Assembly: GCF_017876405.1 (NCBI RefSeq)
Contig: NZ_JAGINW010000001.1
Span: forward strand, 8,321,203 to 8,385,202
Source of the DNA: Kibdelosporangium banguiense
Lineage (GTDB): Bacteria > Actinomycetota > Actinomycetes > Mycobacteriales > Pseudonocardiaceae
Direction of reading: 5' to 3'
DNA length: 64,000 nucleotides
Under the pieces are notes generated by a model that was not told the DNA's origin, ran no database searches, and saw only the letters and a list, made by a program, of their open reading frames with translations. The translations under genes and the position numbers were made by a program. Positions 33,868 through 43,200 of this stretch are shown piece after piece (position 1 is the stretch's first letter; every line of letters begins with the position of its first letter).

Positions 33868-35268
33868 CTATCCACTATTCGGGATACGTTGATCGTTCGT
33901 TTCCGCAACAGTGAGAGACACCAGAAAGGCCGCGGCGGCCGTGATGACGGTCATCCATAGTGCCAGCTGGTAAACAGCGGGCGACGAGGGATCTCCACCC
34001 GGGCTCGCGGCAATGATCTGGGACGCGCTCGTGATGCCCAGCGACGCGCCGATGGCGAAGGCGGTCGAGTTGACGCCAGGTAACACCGCGAGGTTCCGGT
34101 CAGGCGCGAGAAGCACGCTCAGGCCGTTGATCGCGGTCAGAGCCATGGCGCTGAACAGGCCGAACACGGCGACCAACGTGACAACGAGCCATTGCGTTGC
34201 GTAGCCGTATGCCAGCACCGCCACGACAGGCACACTGCAGGCCAGCGCGAAACGCAGGACACGGTGCCAGCCGATGCGGCCCGCCAAGTGCCCGGCGATG
34301 GGCGAGAAGACCAGGTTGACCGCCGCGACCGGGACGATGAACAGCAACGCCGTCGTCATCGCTGTATTGCCGTACCCGTGGACGCGATCCTGGCTCAGGA
34401 CGGGAACGGTGTAGTTGAGCACGCTCAGCAGGCCGGCCATGATCAACGCCGATGTCGCCAGCACCGGCCACGCCTGCCGCGAGCGCAGATACCCCGTCGG
34501 GACAAGCGGTGCGTCGGTGCGTCTCTCCACCCACCAGAAGGCTGCGAACAGCGCCACGCCGACGGCGATGACCAAGCCCGCGGTCAGGAAACCCGCATCG
34601 CCCGCGAGGCCGGCGCCGATCTGGACGACGGTCAGGCTCAGGCACAGCAGGACCAGCCCGGCACGATCCAGCCGTCCGGCGGTCGCCCTGGGCAGTTCCG
34701 GCAGCGTTCTGGCGGTCACGAACATGGCGGTCACCGCGACCAGGAACATGAACGCCAGCACCGCGCGGAATCCGTAGTTGTCGGTCAGCCAACCGCCGAT
34801 GAGCCCGTCGACCCCGGTGGATCCGGCGTACGCGGCCGAGACGATGCCCATCGCCCATCCGAACTTCCCGGCCGGCACCGTTTCCTGCAGGACACGCAGG
34901 ACAAGCGGGAAGAGCCCGCCGGACGCGCCCTGCAGCACCCGCCCGGCGAACAGCACATCGATGGTGGGTGCGACCGCGGCTACGACGATACCCACGCACG
35001 TCACGGCCAGAACGAGAAGAACCAGCCTGCGCCGGTCGGTGAAGTCGCTGTATCCGGCGAGCGCGACCGCGGCGAGACCGGCGGCCAGGAAATAGAAAGC
35101 CTGAGTCAGTCCGATCGACTCCGTACTGGTACCGATTCTCCTGGCCATGTCCGGTATGGATGCAATGAGCATCGCGTTGCACAATTGGACGACGATGACA
35201 ACCAGCACGAGCGCCGTGAGCAGGCCGGTGACATTCCTGATCTTCGACGGCAGGTTCGGATTTGTCAC
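33868..35268 (-). CDS. MFS drug exporter
   Basis: A 466-residue major-facilitator protein with 12-14 predicted spans. Recognisable blocks are MARRIGTSTESIGLTQAFYFLAAGLA, DRRRLVLLVLAV (the loop 2-3 motif A region), and GRVLQGASGGLFPLVLRVLQETVP typical of DHA2/EmrB-type exporters. It starts at a GTG (complementary to 35266-35268) preceded by a G-rich ribosome site. Located behind the SARP gene on the same strand, it probably exports the finished polyketide and provides self-resistance. Confidence 0.85.
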   Translation of the reverse strand: MTNPNLPSKIRNVTGLLTALVLVVIVVQLCNAMLIASIPDMARRIGTSTESIGLTQAFYFLAAGLAAVALAGYSDFTDRRRLVLLVLAVTCVGIVVAAVAPTIDVLFAGRVLQGASGGLFPLVLRVLQETVPAGKFGWAMGIVSAAYAGSTGVDGLIGGWLTDNYGFRAVLAFMFLVAVTAMFVTARTLPELPRATAGRLDRAGLVLLCLSLTVVQIGAGLAGDAGFLTAGLVIAVGVALFAAFWWVERRTDAPLVPTGYLRSRQAWPVLATSALIMAGLLSVLNYTVPVLSQDRVHGYGNTAMTTALLFIVPVAAVNLVFSPIAGHLAGRIGWHRVLRFALACSVPVVAVLAYGYATQWLVVTLVAVFGLFSAMALTAINGLSVLLAPDRNLAVLPGVNSTAFAIGASLGITSASQIIAASPGGDPSSPAVYQLALWMTVITAAAAFLVSLTVAETNDQRIPNSG

Positions 35269-35362
35269 GTTCGTGTCCCCCCGATCGACCGTGGAACCCC
35301 GGGAATTCGGGAAACACTCACACTAGCGGGTCGGGCCGGAGGCGTGAAGGATCAGGCGATTG

Positions 35363-36127
35363 CTACGTACTCTTGCACATTCCGGCGTCGATCAGATACT
35401 CCGCACCGACCACACTGGGGATCCGATCGGAGGCCAGCAAAACCACCAGTGCGGCGACTTCCCCGGTTTCGATCATTCTTCCGGTCGCCATGCCCATTGC
35501 CTTGGGCACCTGGGCGACGAATTCGGCGGGCGCCATTCCGGTCACCTCGGCCAGTGCCGCGCTGGTCCAGACGCGGGTGCGGACCGGGCCGGGGGAGATG
35601 GTGTTGACACGCACGCCGCGCGGGCCGAACTCCTGCGCGAGCGCCTTGCCGAGATTGACCAGCGCGGCCTTGGCCGCCGAGTAGTGGGCCAGCTTCACCT
35701 CGGCCTGCCGCGCGTTCACCGAGCCGATGTTCACGATCGTGCCCTTCCGCCCGATGAGGGAAGGCAATGCGGCGCGGGTCGCGCGGATCGTGCTGAAGAA
35801 GTTGAGATCCAGCGCGCGCTGCCAGGTTTCGTCGTCCACGTCAAGGAAACCCGATGACATCCGGATCCCGCCGCCGACGTTGTTCACCAGGATGTCCAGG
35901 CCGCCGAACAGCTCCAGCGCGTGCCCGACCAGCTCGGCCGGCCCATCCGGTGTGGCCAGGTCGACTCGCATGGTGTGCGGGGTGATCGCGAGCAGCTCGG
36001 CACCGACTGTCCTGGCCCCGCCGAGTACCTGTGCACCTTCGGCGGTCAGTGCCCGCACGACGGCCAGGCCGATCCCGTCGCCGGCCCCGGTGACAACCGC
36101 CTTCCGCCCGGCCAAGCCGAGTTCCAT
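35363..36127 (-). CDS. SDR-family oxidoreductase
   Basis: A 254-residue classical SDR. The cofactor motif is VTGAGDGIGLAVVRAL near residue 12, NNVGG is near residue 85, and the catalytic YSAAKAALVNLGKAL is near residue 150. It ends VVGAEYLIDAGMCKST. It is followed 27 nt upstream-to-downstream by another SDR (36155) and a ferredoxin on the same strand, forming a small redox operon. A ketoreduction or dehydrogenation of a tailored intermediate is inferred. Confidence 0.82.
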   Translation of the reverse strand: MELGLAGRKAVVTGAGDGIGLAVVRALTAEGAQVLGGARTVGAELLAITPHTMRVDLATPDGPAELVGHALELFGGLDILVNNVGGGIRMSSGFLDVDDETWQRALDLNFFSTIRATRAALPSLIGRKGTIVNIGSVNARQAEVKLAHYSAAKAALVNLGKALAQEFGPRGVRVNTISPGPVRTRVWTSAALAEVTGMAPAEFVAQVPKAMGMATGRMIETGEVAALVVLLASDRIPSVVGAEYLIDAGMCKST

Positions 36128-36154
36128 GGGAATCCTCCGGTACGTCTCAAGGTT

Positions 36155-36832
36155 CTAGCGGCTCCGGCCGCTGAGGAACCGGCCAGTCGGACTGCTGTCC
36201 GCGACTGTGACCGTGTCGGCGATGTCGCGTGCGGCCTCTTCGGGCGGGCGGGTCACGGCCGGCATCATCCTGGTGCGGGCCCGTCCGGGGTTGACCGCGT
36301 TCACCAGGACGCCGGATCCCGCGGTCTGGGCCGCCGTCATCGTCATCAGCCCGTTCAAGGCCGCCTTGGAGACCGAATAGCCAGGTGCACCGGCGAACAG
36401 GCTTCCCCCGAACTCCGCCGTGGTCCCGCTGGAGACGAAAACCACACGGCCCCAGCCTCTTCGCACCATGTCAGGCACGAACGCCTGGGCCAGGCGCCAT
36501 GCGCCGAGCAAGTTCACCGCCAGGGTACGGTCGACGAGATCCAGCGGCACGGATAGCGGATCGGTCCCCGCGTCCAACAGGACACCGGCATTGCACACCA
36601 AGATGTCCACGCGACCGACTGCGGTGCACGCGGATCGGACGCTGTCGGAGTCGGTGACATCCAGCGCACAGGAACGTACATCGGGCCCGATCTCCGCGGC
36701 GGTCGCGGCCGCGGCGTGGCCGTCCCTGGCTGTCACCACGATGTCCAGTCCGCGGCGGTACAGCTCGAAACCGACCGCACGGCCGATTCCCCTGTTGGCT
36801 CCGGTGATGAGGGCGGTGCGCCGGCCGGTCAT
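36155..36832 (-). CDS. SDR-family oxidoreductase
   Basis: A 225-residue SDR. The cofactor motif is ITGANRGIGRAVGFEL, NAG is near residue 80, and the catalytic YSVSKAALNGLMTM is near residue 140. It is shorter at the C-terminus than typical FabG-like enzymes (ends TGRFLSGRSR) but retains the Ser-Tyr-Lys triad. The ferredoxin gene starts 27 nt upstream on the same strand, so both are co-transcribed with the SDR at 35363. Confidence 0.82.
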   Translation of the reverse strand: MTGRRTALITGANRGIGRAVGFELYRRGLDIVVTARDGHAAAATAAEIGPDVRSCALDVTDSDSVRSACTAVGRVDILVCNAGVLLDAGTDPLSVPLDLVDRTLAVNLLGAWRLAQAFVPDMVRRGWGRVVFVSSGTTAEFGGSLFAGAPGYSVSKAALNGLMTMTAAQTAGSGVLVNAVNPGRARTRMMPAVTRPPEEAARDIADTVTVADSSPTGRFLSGRSR

Positions 36833-36859
36833 GACAGCCTCCTGGAAGGCCTGGAAGGT

Positions 36860-37057
36860 TCAGTGGTCGTCCTCGACCCGGATGGACTTGGTGGGACAGC
36901 CCCGGGCGGCCCGCCGCACGAGTTCGTGCAGCCGGGCGGGCGGGTTCGCGTCGAGCACGATGACGTGGCCTTCCTCGTCCTGGTCGAAAACCTCGGGCAC
37001 GCGGTAGACGCACAGGCTGCTCACCACGCAGCTTGTGCTGTTGGCACTGACACGCAT
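36860..37057 (-). CDS. [3Fe-4S] ferredoxin for P450s
   Basis: A 65-residue ferredoxin. Cysteines follow the CX5C...CP pattern (CVVSSLC near residues 10-16 and GCPTKSI near residue 54), with V/S in place of the fourth ligand, typical of the [3Fe-4S] ferredoxins that feed electrons to actinomycete P450s. The two cluster P450s (47993 and 49189) have no ferredoxin next to them, so this one is the probable donor. It is the first gene of a three-gene operon with two SDRs and is divergent from an O-methyltransferase. Confidence 0.85.
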   Translation of the reverse strand: MRVSANSTSCVVSSLCVYRVPEVFDQDEEGHVIVLDANPPARLHELVRRAARGCPTKSIRVEDDH

Positions 37058-37105
37058 GTGTGCTCACCTCGAAAGTCGTGTTCCACACACCCTGCCGTGG
37101 CCCAC

Positions 37106-37134
37106 TCGTAGCCGGCTTGAGCGAATATCCACGG
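37106..37134 (+). promoter_or_regulatory. Possible SARP half-sites
   Basis: TCGTAGC (37106), TTGAGCG (37117) and TCCACGG (37128) are spaced 11 bp apart in the divergent region before the methyltransferase. The first two units resemble those at 19093 and 19104 before the FAD hydroxylase. Weak but consistent with other arrays. Confidence 0.35.
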
Positions 37135-37154
37135 CCTGCTGGCATGTTCACGCC

Positions 37155-38177
37155 ATGACCTCGAACCTCGACAGCCGTGATCCGGCCACCGCCGCGGGAA
37201 TCCTGCGGCTGGGCAACGCCTTCTGCGAGTCGCAGGTCCTGCTGACCGCGGCCGAACTGGGCGTTTTCTCCGTACTGCACGAAAATCCGGCAACAGAGCA
37301 GGAGCTTCGGGCCAGGCTGGGGCTCAGCGGCCGTGGCCTGCGGGACTTTCTCCGGCTGCTGGTCGAGTTCGGCCTGCTGGGCGAGAGCGGCGGCCGCTAC
37401 CACAACCGGCCGGCTGCCGAGAAGTTTCTGGTTCGTGGCAAGCAGGATTATCTCGGTGGCCTGCTGCAGGGCCTACGGGCGGCCATCTATCCAGCCTGGG
37501 GCGGGCTGGCCGAGACATTGCGCTCGGGCCGACCACAGTCGTCCGGCGCGAGTTTCGCCGCGATGCTGACGGATCCGGCCGCGCTCGACCGGTACGCGCG
37601 GCAGATGGACGGCGTGCTGGGGGTGGTCGGCCCGCTGCTGGTCGACGCGGTGGACTGGTCGGCCTGCCACGAGGTGCTCGATGTGGGAGGCTGCCGGGGC
37701 GGCTTGATGGGCCGCCTGATCGCGGCCCGCCCGCGACTGTCCGGGAACGTGTTCGATTTGCCCGAGCTGGAGCCGCTTTTCCACGCGCACATGGCCGAGA
37801 TAGGGCTGACCGGGAAGGTACGGTTCCATGCGGGTGACTTCTTCCGCGACCCGTTGCCGCCCGCGGATGTGCTGATCCTCGGGCACGTCCTGCACAACTG
37901 GGCCGGCAAGGATCGGGAAATGCTGGTGCGAAAGGCGTTCACGGCCGTCAACCCGGGTGGCGTGTTGCTGGTGCACGACCGGATGCTGGACGACAATCTG
38001 TCGCGTGTGGACAATCTGCTCGCCAGTCTGATGATGGTGCTGATGACCGACGAGGGCTGCGAGTACCCTGTCGCCGAGCTGACCGGAATTGCCCGCGCGG
38101 CGGGATTCTCCGGTATCCATCACCAGCCGCTCGGCGACAACGAGATGCTGGTGTTCTGTCATAAGCCGCCGTCGTGA
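37155..38177 (+). CDS. O-methyltransferase (acetylserotonin/DnrK-type)
   Basis: A 340-residue protein. The N-terminal winged-helix domain has AGILRLGNAFCESQVLLTAAE, the SAM motif VLDVGGCRGGLMGRL lies near residue 178, and the catalytic-type His is in LGHVLHNWAGKD. It is the closest relative within the window of the methyltransferase at 18006. The last 19 bp overlap the convergent antiporter gene. A phenol O-methylation is expected. Confidence 0.85.
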   Translation: MTSNLDSRDPATAAGILRLGNAFCESQVLLTAAELGVFSVLHENPATEQELRARLGLSGRGLRDFLRLLVEFGLLGESGGRYHNRPAAEKFLVRGKQDYLGGLLQGLRAAIYPAWGGLAETLRSGRPQSSGASFAAMLTDPAALDRYARQMDGVLGVVGPLLVDAVDWSACHEVLDVGGCRGGLMGRLIAARPRLSGNVFDLPELEPLFHAHMAEIGLTGKVRFHAGDFFRDPLPPADVLILGHVLHNWAGKDREMLVRKAFTAVNPGGVLLVHDRMLDDNLSRVDNLLASLMMVLMTDEGCEYPVAELTGIARAAGFSGIHHQPLGDNEMLVFCHKPPS

Positions 38178-39481
38178 CGTCGTTCGGCTGCCGGCAGCGT
38201 CCAGGAGTGCTGCTCGCGTTCGCGTAGCCGTTCGTCGGCGGTGTGCTCGACCCGGTTCATGGCCAGTCTCAGCAGCGGCGGCGCCATCACCGAGGTGATG
38301 ACCGCGACCAGCAGGATGATCGTGTACGTCGCGGCGTTCAGGATTCCCAGGCGCAGCCCTGCCATGGCGACAACGACCTCGACCACGCCACGCGAGTTCA
38401 TTCCAGCGCCCAGCGCCAAACCCTCCCAGGCATTCAGTCCGCTGCCGCGCGCCCCGAGGTAGGCGCCGGCGAACTTGCCGAGGATCGCGACCGCCAGGAC
38501 GATCACCGCGGCGAGCGCGACACCCGGAACGGCCAGCGCGGTGAGATCCATCCGCAGCCCGGCCGAGGCGAGAAAGATCGGCGCCAGGACCCCGAGTACG
38601 ACGACCCGCAGTGCGGCCAGCCGCCTGGCCTGTGCCGGTCCGATCACCAGACCTGCGAGGAACGCGCCGAAGATCGGGTCCATGCCCAGCGCGTGGGTGG
38701 CGGCGGCGCTGAGAAGGATCACGACCACGGTGAGCGCGACCGTGGGCCCGGGATCGTCCACTCGGGACGTCAGGCGGAGCAGCGGGCGTACCGCGTGCCG
38801 GATCACCAGCAGCATCAGCAGAACAAACGCGATGAGGATGAAAACGGACAGAGCGACACGGTCGGCCCGCAGCCCGGTCGTGGCCATCGCCGAGACCACC
38901 GACAGCAACAACCACCCCACCGCGTCGTCGACCATCCCGGCGGCGATCGTCAACTGCCCGATCTCGCGATGCAGCAAATTCATGTCAGTCAACGTCTTCA
39001 CGATCACCGGTAGCGCGGTGACGCACATCGCGACACCGAGGAACAACGCGAACACGAGGCTCCCGCCGCCTGCCCGCAGCGACACAGGCAGCAGAAAGCC
39101 CAGCCCGATTCCCAGCCCCAGCGGGATCACCAGACCGGCCAGGCTGACCCTGGCCGCGGTGGGTGCACGCCTGCGCAGCAACCGGGTGTCCATCTGTGCC
39201 CCGGCGATACCGACCAGAAGCAGCACACCCAGTTGCCCGACCCCGTCCAGCAGATGCGCCTGGCTCGGCGCGACCGGCAGCAGCCACCCGGTGAAGCCTG
39301 GCGCGAGATGCCCGAGCAGTGACGGCCCAAGCAGCACGCCTGTCAGCAGTTCACCCACGATCGACGGCATGCCCAGGCGTGTGGCCAGCCGCCCAAGACA
39401 CAACGCGAGCAGGAGCAATACCGCCAGCTGCAGCAGGAACACGAGCAGGGCGTGTGCGGGCAGCGGTGGGGACACAGGCAT
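38159..39481 (-). CDS. CPA2-family cation:proton antiporter
   Basis: A 440-residue KefB/NapA-like membrane protein with about 12 spans. It starts with a hydrophobic LLVFLLQLAVLLLLALCLGRL and has MPSIVGELLTGVLLGPSLLGHL and the ion-site-like AGMVDDAVGWLLLSVV. A second motif is LALGAGMNSRGVVEVVVAM. There is no C-terminal TrkA-N domain. Antiporters of this group occur in several aromatic polyketide clusters, where they are proposed to assist export or pH balance. It is divergent from the asnB-like gene, sharing the SARP-box-like region. Confidence 0.85.
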   Translation of the reverse strand: MPVSPPLPAHALLVFLLQLAVLLLLALCLGRLATRLGMPSIVGELLTGVLLGPSLLGHLAPGFTGWLLPVAPSQAHLLDGVGQLGVLLLVGIAGAQMDTRLLRRRAPTAARVSLAGLVIPLGLGIGLGFLLPVSLRAGGGSLVFALFLGVAMCVTALPVIVKTLTDMNLLHREIGQLTIAAGMVDDAVGWLLLSVVSAMATTGLRADRVALSVFILIAFVLLMLLVIRHAVRPLLRLTSRVDDPGPTVALTVVVILLSAAATHALGMDPIFGAFLAGLVIGPAQARRLAALRVVVLGVLAPIFLASAGLRMDLTALAVPGVALAAVIVLAVAILGKFAGAYLGARGSGLNAWEGLALGAGMNSRGVVEVVVAMAGLRLGILNAATYTIILLVAVITSVMAPPLLRLAMNRVEHTADERLREREQHSWTLPAAERRHDGGL

Positions 39482-39504
39482 GACCCCGATGTTCGGCGCA
39501 CGGG

Positions 39505-39544
39505 TCGAAGCCGGATCGAGCGGTGGTCGAGATGTTTTCGATGG
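39505..39544 (+). promoter_or_regulatory. SARP-box-like array upstream of the amidotransferase gene
   Basis: TCGA occurs four times at 39505, 39516, 39527 and 39538, an exact 11-bp period (heptamers TCGAAGC, TCGAGCG, TCGAGAT, TCGATGG). This matches the TCGAGNN-type direct repeats bound by SARPs. It sits between the divergent antiporter and amidotransferase genes. Confidence 0.65.
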
Positions 39545-39602
39545 CCGCCCAGCAGCCTTGCCGCGACCGCGCGGATACCCGCGGAGAGAACGAGGAGGCC
39601 TC

Positions 39603-41462
39603 ATGTGCGGTGTCACCGGCTGGGTGGACTTCCGGCGGGACCTGGCCGGGCAACGGCCGATCCTGTCGGCCATGACCGAAGCGCTCGGCGCCAGGGGAGT
39701 GGACGACCGGGGACTGTGGCTGGACGGGCATGCCGGGCTCGGGCACACCCGGACCGCGATCATCGATCCGGTCGGCGCGACGCAGCCCATGACCGCCGAC
39801 GAGAACGGGCACACGGCGGCTGTCCTGTCCTACAACGGCGAGGTCTACAACTTCAAGCAGTTGCGTACCGAGCTCAAGGACCGCGGCCACGACTTCCGTA
39901 CCCGCAGCGACACCGAGGTCGTGCTGCGGTCCTATTTGGAGTGGGGAGCCGACTGTGCGCGGCATCTGGAGGGCATCTTCGCGTTCGCCGTCTGGGATCC
40001 GCGTATCCGGCGGCTTTTGCTGGTCCGTGACCGGTTCGGCGTCAAGCCGCTGTTCTACGCCCCACTGCCGGATGGCGTGCTGTTCGGCTCGGAACCCAAG
40101 GCACTGCTGGCCCATCCGGCGGTGCGGCCGGTCGTGGACCTCGACGGGCTCCGGGAACTGTTCTCGATCGCCAAACAGCCGGGGCAGGCGGTATTCCGTG
40201 ACATGCGGGAAGTGCCACCGGGACACACACTGACAGTCGACAGGGACGGGATCACCGCCAGGCGTTACTGGCAGCTCGAGGCACGTCCGCACACCGACAG
40301 CCTGGACTCGACCATCAGCACAGTGCGGTCATTGCTGGAAGACATCGTGCTCCGCGAACTTGTGGCGGATGTACCGCTTTGTACCGCGTTGTCCGGCGGC
40401 CTCGACTCCAGCGCAGTTACCGCGCTGGCGGCGAAGTGGATGTGGCAGATCTCGGGTGAACGCGTACGTACCTTCTCGGTGACTTTTGACGGATACAGCG
40501 AAGGATTCCGGCCCGACGACGCCAGAAGCACTGCGGACGCACCGTATGCGGCTGAGATGGCCGCGTATCTGCGATCCGGCCACACCGACATCGTGCTGCG
40601 TACGCCGGAGCTGATGGATGCCGGGACTCGGGCGGCGGCGCTGTGGGCGCAGGACATCCCGTCCACCCTCGGCGACATGGACACCTCGAACTACCTGACG
40701 TTCGGTGTGGTCCGCCGCCATTCGACGGTGGCGCTGTCCGGTGAGGTGGCCGACGAGATCTTCGGCGGGTACAACTGGATGTTCAATCCGGCGTTCGTGC
40801 GGGCGGACACATTTCCCTGGGTGGTCAACGAGGCCAGCCAGCCCGGCGCACGCCAGGGCCAGGGCAGGGGCCTGTTCGACCGAGGCGTCATGCAGAAGCT
40901 CGCGATGACCGAGTACTACGCCGACAGCTACCGTCAGGCGCTGGCGGAAGTACCGCACCAGGACGACGAAAGCAGCGACGAGCATCGGATGCGCTCGGTC
41001 AGCCATGTCACCTTGACGCACTGGATGCCGTTGCTGCTCGACCGCGGCGACCGCCTCACCATGGCGCACGGCCTGGAGATGCGCGTGCCGTACGCCGACC
41101 ATCGGCTCGTGGAGTACCTGTACAACACGCCGTGGAGTTTCAAGACCTTCGACGGCCGGGAGAAGAGCTTGCTGCGTGCCGCGGTCCGGGACCTGCTGCC
41201 CGAATCCGTGCTGGCACGTAAGAAGAGTCCTTGGCCGGTGACACAGGACCCTGTCTACACCCAGGCGTTGCGCGATGAACTGGCTTTGCTGCTTGCCGAC
41301 AAGGACGCTCCCGTCGTGCCCTTGCTGGACACGGACGCGGCCCGCAAGGTACTCGAGCATCCGGATGGTGTGGCGATGGACTGGCCCAGCCGGATGAACG
41401 TCGAGACGGCCTTGCGGTTCGACCACTGGCTACGGCGCTATCAGGTGGAACTCGTCCTGTGA
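39603..41462 (+). CDS. Asparagine-synthetase-type amidotransferase
   Basis: A 619-residue class II glutamine amidotransferase/AsnB-like enzyme. After Met removal the N-terminal Cys (MCGVTGW) is the glutaminase nucleophile; VLSYNGEVYNF and RDRFGVKPLFY follow. The synthetase domain has the PPi loop LCTALSGGLDSSAVTALA near residue 265. In lysolipin/xantholipin-type pathways such enzymes amidate the polyketide carboxylate, giving the nitrogen of the later lactam. The ATG at 39603 leaves Cys at position 2 and has GAGGAGG upstream. Longer in-frame reading is antisense to the antiporter and not real. Confidence 0.9.
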   Translation: MCGVTGWVDFRRDLAGQRPILSAMTEALGARGVDDRGLWLDGHAGLGHTRTAIIDPVGATQPMTADENGHTAAVLSYNGEVYNFKQLRTELKDRGHDFRTRSDTEVVLRSYLEWGADCARHLEGIFAFAVWDPRIRRLLLVRDRFGVKPLFYAPLPDGVLFGSEPKALLAHPAVRPVVDLDGLRELFSIAKQPGQAVFRDMREVPPGHTLTVDRDGITARRYWQLEARPHTDSLDSTISTVRSLLEDIVLRELVADVPLCTALSGGLDSSAVTALAAKWMWQISGERVRTFSVTFDGYSEGFRPDDARSTADAPYAAEMAAYLRSGHTDIVLRTPELMDAGTRAAALWAQDIPSTLGDMDTSNYLTFGVVRRHSTVALSGEVADEIFGGYNWMFNPAFVRADTFPWVVNEASQPGARQGQGRGLFDRGVMQKLAMTEYYADSYRQALAEVPHQDDESSDEHRMRSVSHVTLTHWMPLLLDRGDRLTMAHGLEMRVPYADHRLVEYLYNTPWSFKTFDGREKSLLRAAVRDLLPESVLARKKSPWPVTQDPVYTQALRDELALLLADKDAPVVPLLDTDAARKVLEHPDGVAMDWPSRMNVETALRFDHWLRRYQVELVL

Positions 41463-41467
41463 ATGAC

Positions 41468-41499
41468 TATGGCCGGGCCGTTGCCAAGGCCCGGCCATA
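41468..41499. terminator. Bidirectional hairpin terminator
   Basis: A perfect 12-bp stem (TATGGCCGGGCC) with an 8-nt loop between the convergent amidotransferase and FAD hydroxylase genes. Confidence 0.75.
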
Positions 41500-41508
41500 C
41501 GTCTCACA

Positions 41509-43161
41509 TCAGGACACGTCGAATCCCAGTACTTTCCGCAGCACGGTCGTGAGGGTGACCGCGGGGTCGGACACTGTTCGCTCATCGCGCCAGGCGACGT
41601 AACCGTCGGGACGGATGAGCACCGCGCCGCCGGTACCGAGTCCGTAGCGGGTCTGCCATTCGTCCTCGACGTCGACGAGGTCGACGCCTTCGCCTTGTGC
41701 TCCGACGCGGTAGGCCTTCAGCGGGACGGCCAGCGTGTCGGAGACCGGTGCTGCTGCGCCGTACCAGGGAGCGCCGTCACGACCGGTGAGCAGGACGAAG
41801 GAATCGGTGCACAGGTCATGCAGGCCGATCCGTGCTCCGCCGAACTCCAGCCACAGGTGCGGAGCGCGTGTTCCCGGCTGCCCGTGCAGGTCCAGCTTCT
41901 CCCCGAACACCGTGTCGTGTTGTCCCATGGACAGGTCGGTGCCCAGCACCGCCGACGATCGGTAGCGGTGCCCGAGAGCCCATACCTTGTCGTCCGGTTT
42001 GGTCTCGCCTTCGGCGTCGCCGCCGCCCATCCGGGCCTGCTGGTTGGCCACGATCCGCGGCGCCAGCTCGTTGGCCAGCGGCCGGCGTTCGGCCTCGTAA
42101 CTGTCGAGCAGGGCGTCCTTGGCCCAGCCGCGCACCACACCCGCGAGCTTCCATGCCAGGTTGTGCGCGTCCTGCACGCCGGTGTTGGCGCCCATCGCGG
42201 CCGCGGGCGGCCACATGTGCGCACTGTCCCCGGCGAGGAAGATCCGGTCGCTGCGGAACTTCTGGGCCACGCCGACTCCCTGTTCCCACGCCGCGATGTC
42301 CTCGACCTCCGCGGCCAGATCCGGCACGCCGATCGCGGCGCGGACCAGCCCGAGGCAGTGCTCGGTGGTGAAGTCCTCAATGGACTGGTGCTGCGGGTCG
42401 TACCCTACGGTCAGCTGCCAGCGATGGGGCTCCGAGGTGCTGACCATGCCGCCGAAGATCCCGGCCTGCGGGTTGAGGATGATCCAGAACAGTGCCCGGC
42501 GCTGGATGTACGGCGAGAGGTCCGCCCGGAAGACGATGTTCATCGAGTGCTGGAAGATGGTGGCGCCGGGCCGGTTGATGCCCAGGCTCTCCCGGATCGG
42601 GCTGCGATGGCCGTCGGCGGCGATCAGGTACCTGGCCCTGATCGTGCGCTGCTGCCCGGTCTTGGTGTTCTCCACCAGCGCGTTGACGCCGTCGCCGTCC
42701 TGCTGGACCGACAGCACCTCGGTGTCGAACAGGTGGACCGCGCCCCGGTTGGCCGCGGCCTCGATCAGGATCGGCTCCACGGAGCTCTGGTCGGCCATGC
42801 AGTAGCTCGCCGCGGTCAGGTCGGGCCAGGCACGGGGTGCCTCGTCTTCGAAGACCCATTCCCATTCGCCCGAGATCGCCGTGCAGCGGGCCACGCCCGC
42901 CTCGTCGTCGAACGGCTTGCCGGCCTCGTAGATCTCCGCGTCCACCCCGAACGCGCGGTAGATCTCCATGGTCCGCTGGTTGATCCCCCTGGCCCGGCCC
43001 TGGATGGACACCCCGGGGTGCCGGTCGACCAGCAGGGCGGGCACGTCGTGGTGTGCCAGAAACAGTGTGGAGGCCAGGCCGACCAGTCCGCCACCCACCA
43101 CGAGAACCGGCAGTGTGCCCGCCGTGTCGTCAGTGTTGCCGGAGCCGTCGGTTGTCTGCAT
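41509..43161 (-). CDS. FAD-dependent aromatic hydroxylase / Baeyer-Villiger-type monooxygenase
   Basis: A 550-residue PHBH-fold monooxygenase. It has FAD motif VLVVGGGLVGLASTLFLA, DG motif YLIAADGHRSPIRE near residue 190, and GDSAHMWPPAAAMGANTG near residue 305. The C-terminal thioredoxin-like domain is present. It belongs to the same class as the hydroxylase at 19187. The ATG complementary to 43159-43161 has AAGGGG upstream. Xanthone-forming pathways use such enzymes for ring hydroxylation and oxidative C-C cleavage; which of the two applies here is unknown. Divergent from the halogenase. Confidence 0.85.
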   Translation of the reverse strand: MQTTDGSGNTDDTAGTLPVLVVGGGLVGLASTLFLAHHDVPALLVDRHPGVSIQGRARGINQRTMEIYRAFGVDAEIYEAGKPFDDEAGVARCTAISGEWEWVFEDEAPRAWPDLTAASYCMADQSSVEPILIEAAANRGAVHLFDTEVLSVQQDGDGVNALVENTKTGQQRTIRARYLIAADGHRSPIRESLGINRPGATIFQHSMNIVFRADLSPYIQRRALFWIILNPQAGIFGGMVSTSEPHRWQLTVGYDPQHQSIEDFTTEHCLGLVRAAIGVPDLAAEVEDIAAWEQGVGVAQKFRSDRIFLAGDSAHMWPPAAAMGANTGVQDAHNLAWKLAGVVRGWAKDALLDSYEAERRPLANELAPRIVANQQARMGGGDAEGETKPDDKVWALGHRYRSSAVLGTDLSMGQHDTVFGEKLDLHGQPGTRAPHLWLEFGGARIGLHDLCTDSFVLLTGRDGAPWYGAAAPVSDTLAVPLKAYRVGAQGEGVDLVDVEDEWQTRYGLGTGGAVLIRPDGYVAWRDERTVSDPAVTLTTVLRKVLGFDVS

Positions 43162-43200
43162 GCGAGTTCCCCTTCTCGAACGCGGCACGTCATCAGGTAA

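Noticed and set aside
34192..35607. Long plus-strand open frame opposite the MFS exporter
   Set aside because: Translation is very rich in Arg/Gln/Asp with no motif; the minus-strand MFS protein has clear membrane spans.
38475..39602. In-frame upstream extension of the amidotransferase gene by about 376 codons
   Set aside because: It is antisense to the well-supported antiporter gene, and class II amidotransferases need Cys directly after the initiator Met, which the ATG at 39603 provides.
41695..43200. Long plus-strand open frame opposite the FAD hydroxylase at 41509
   Set aside because: Shadow of the real gene; no domain pattern.
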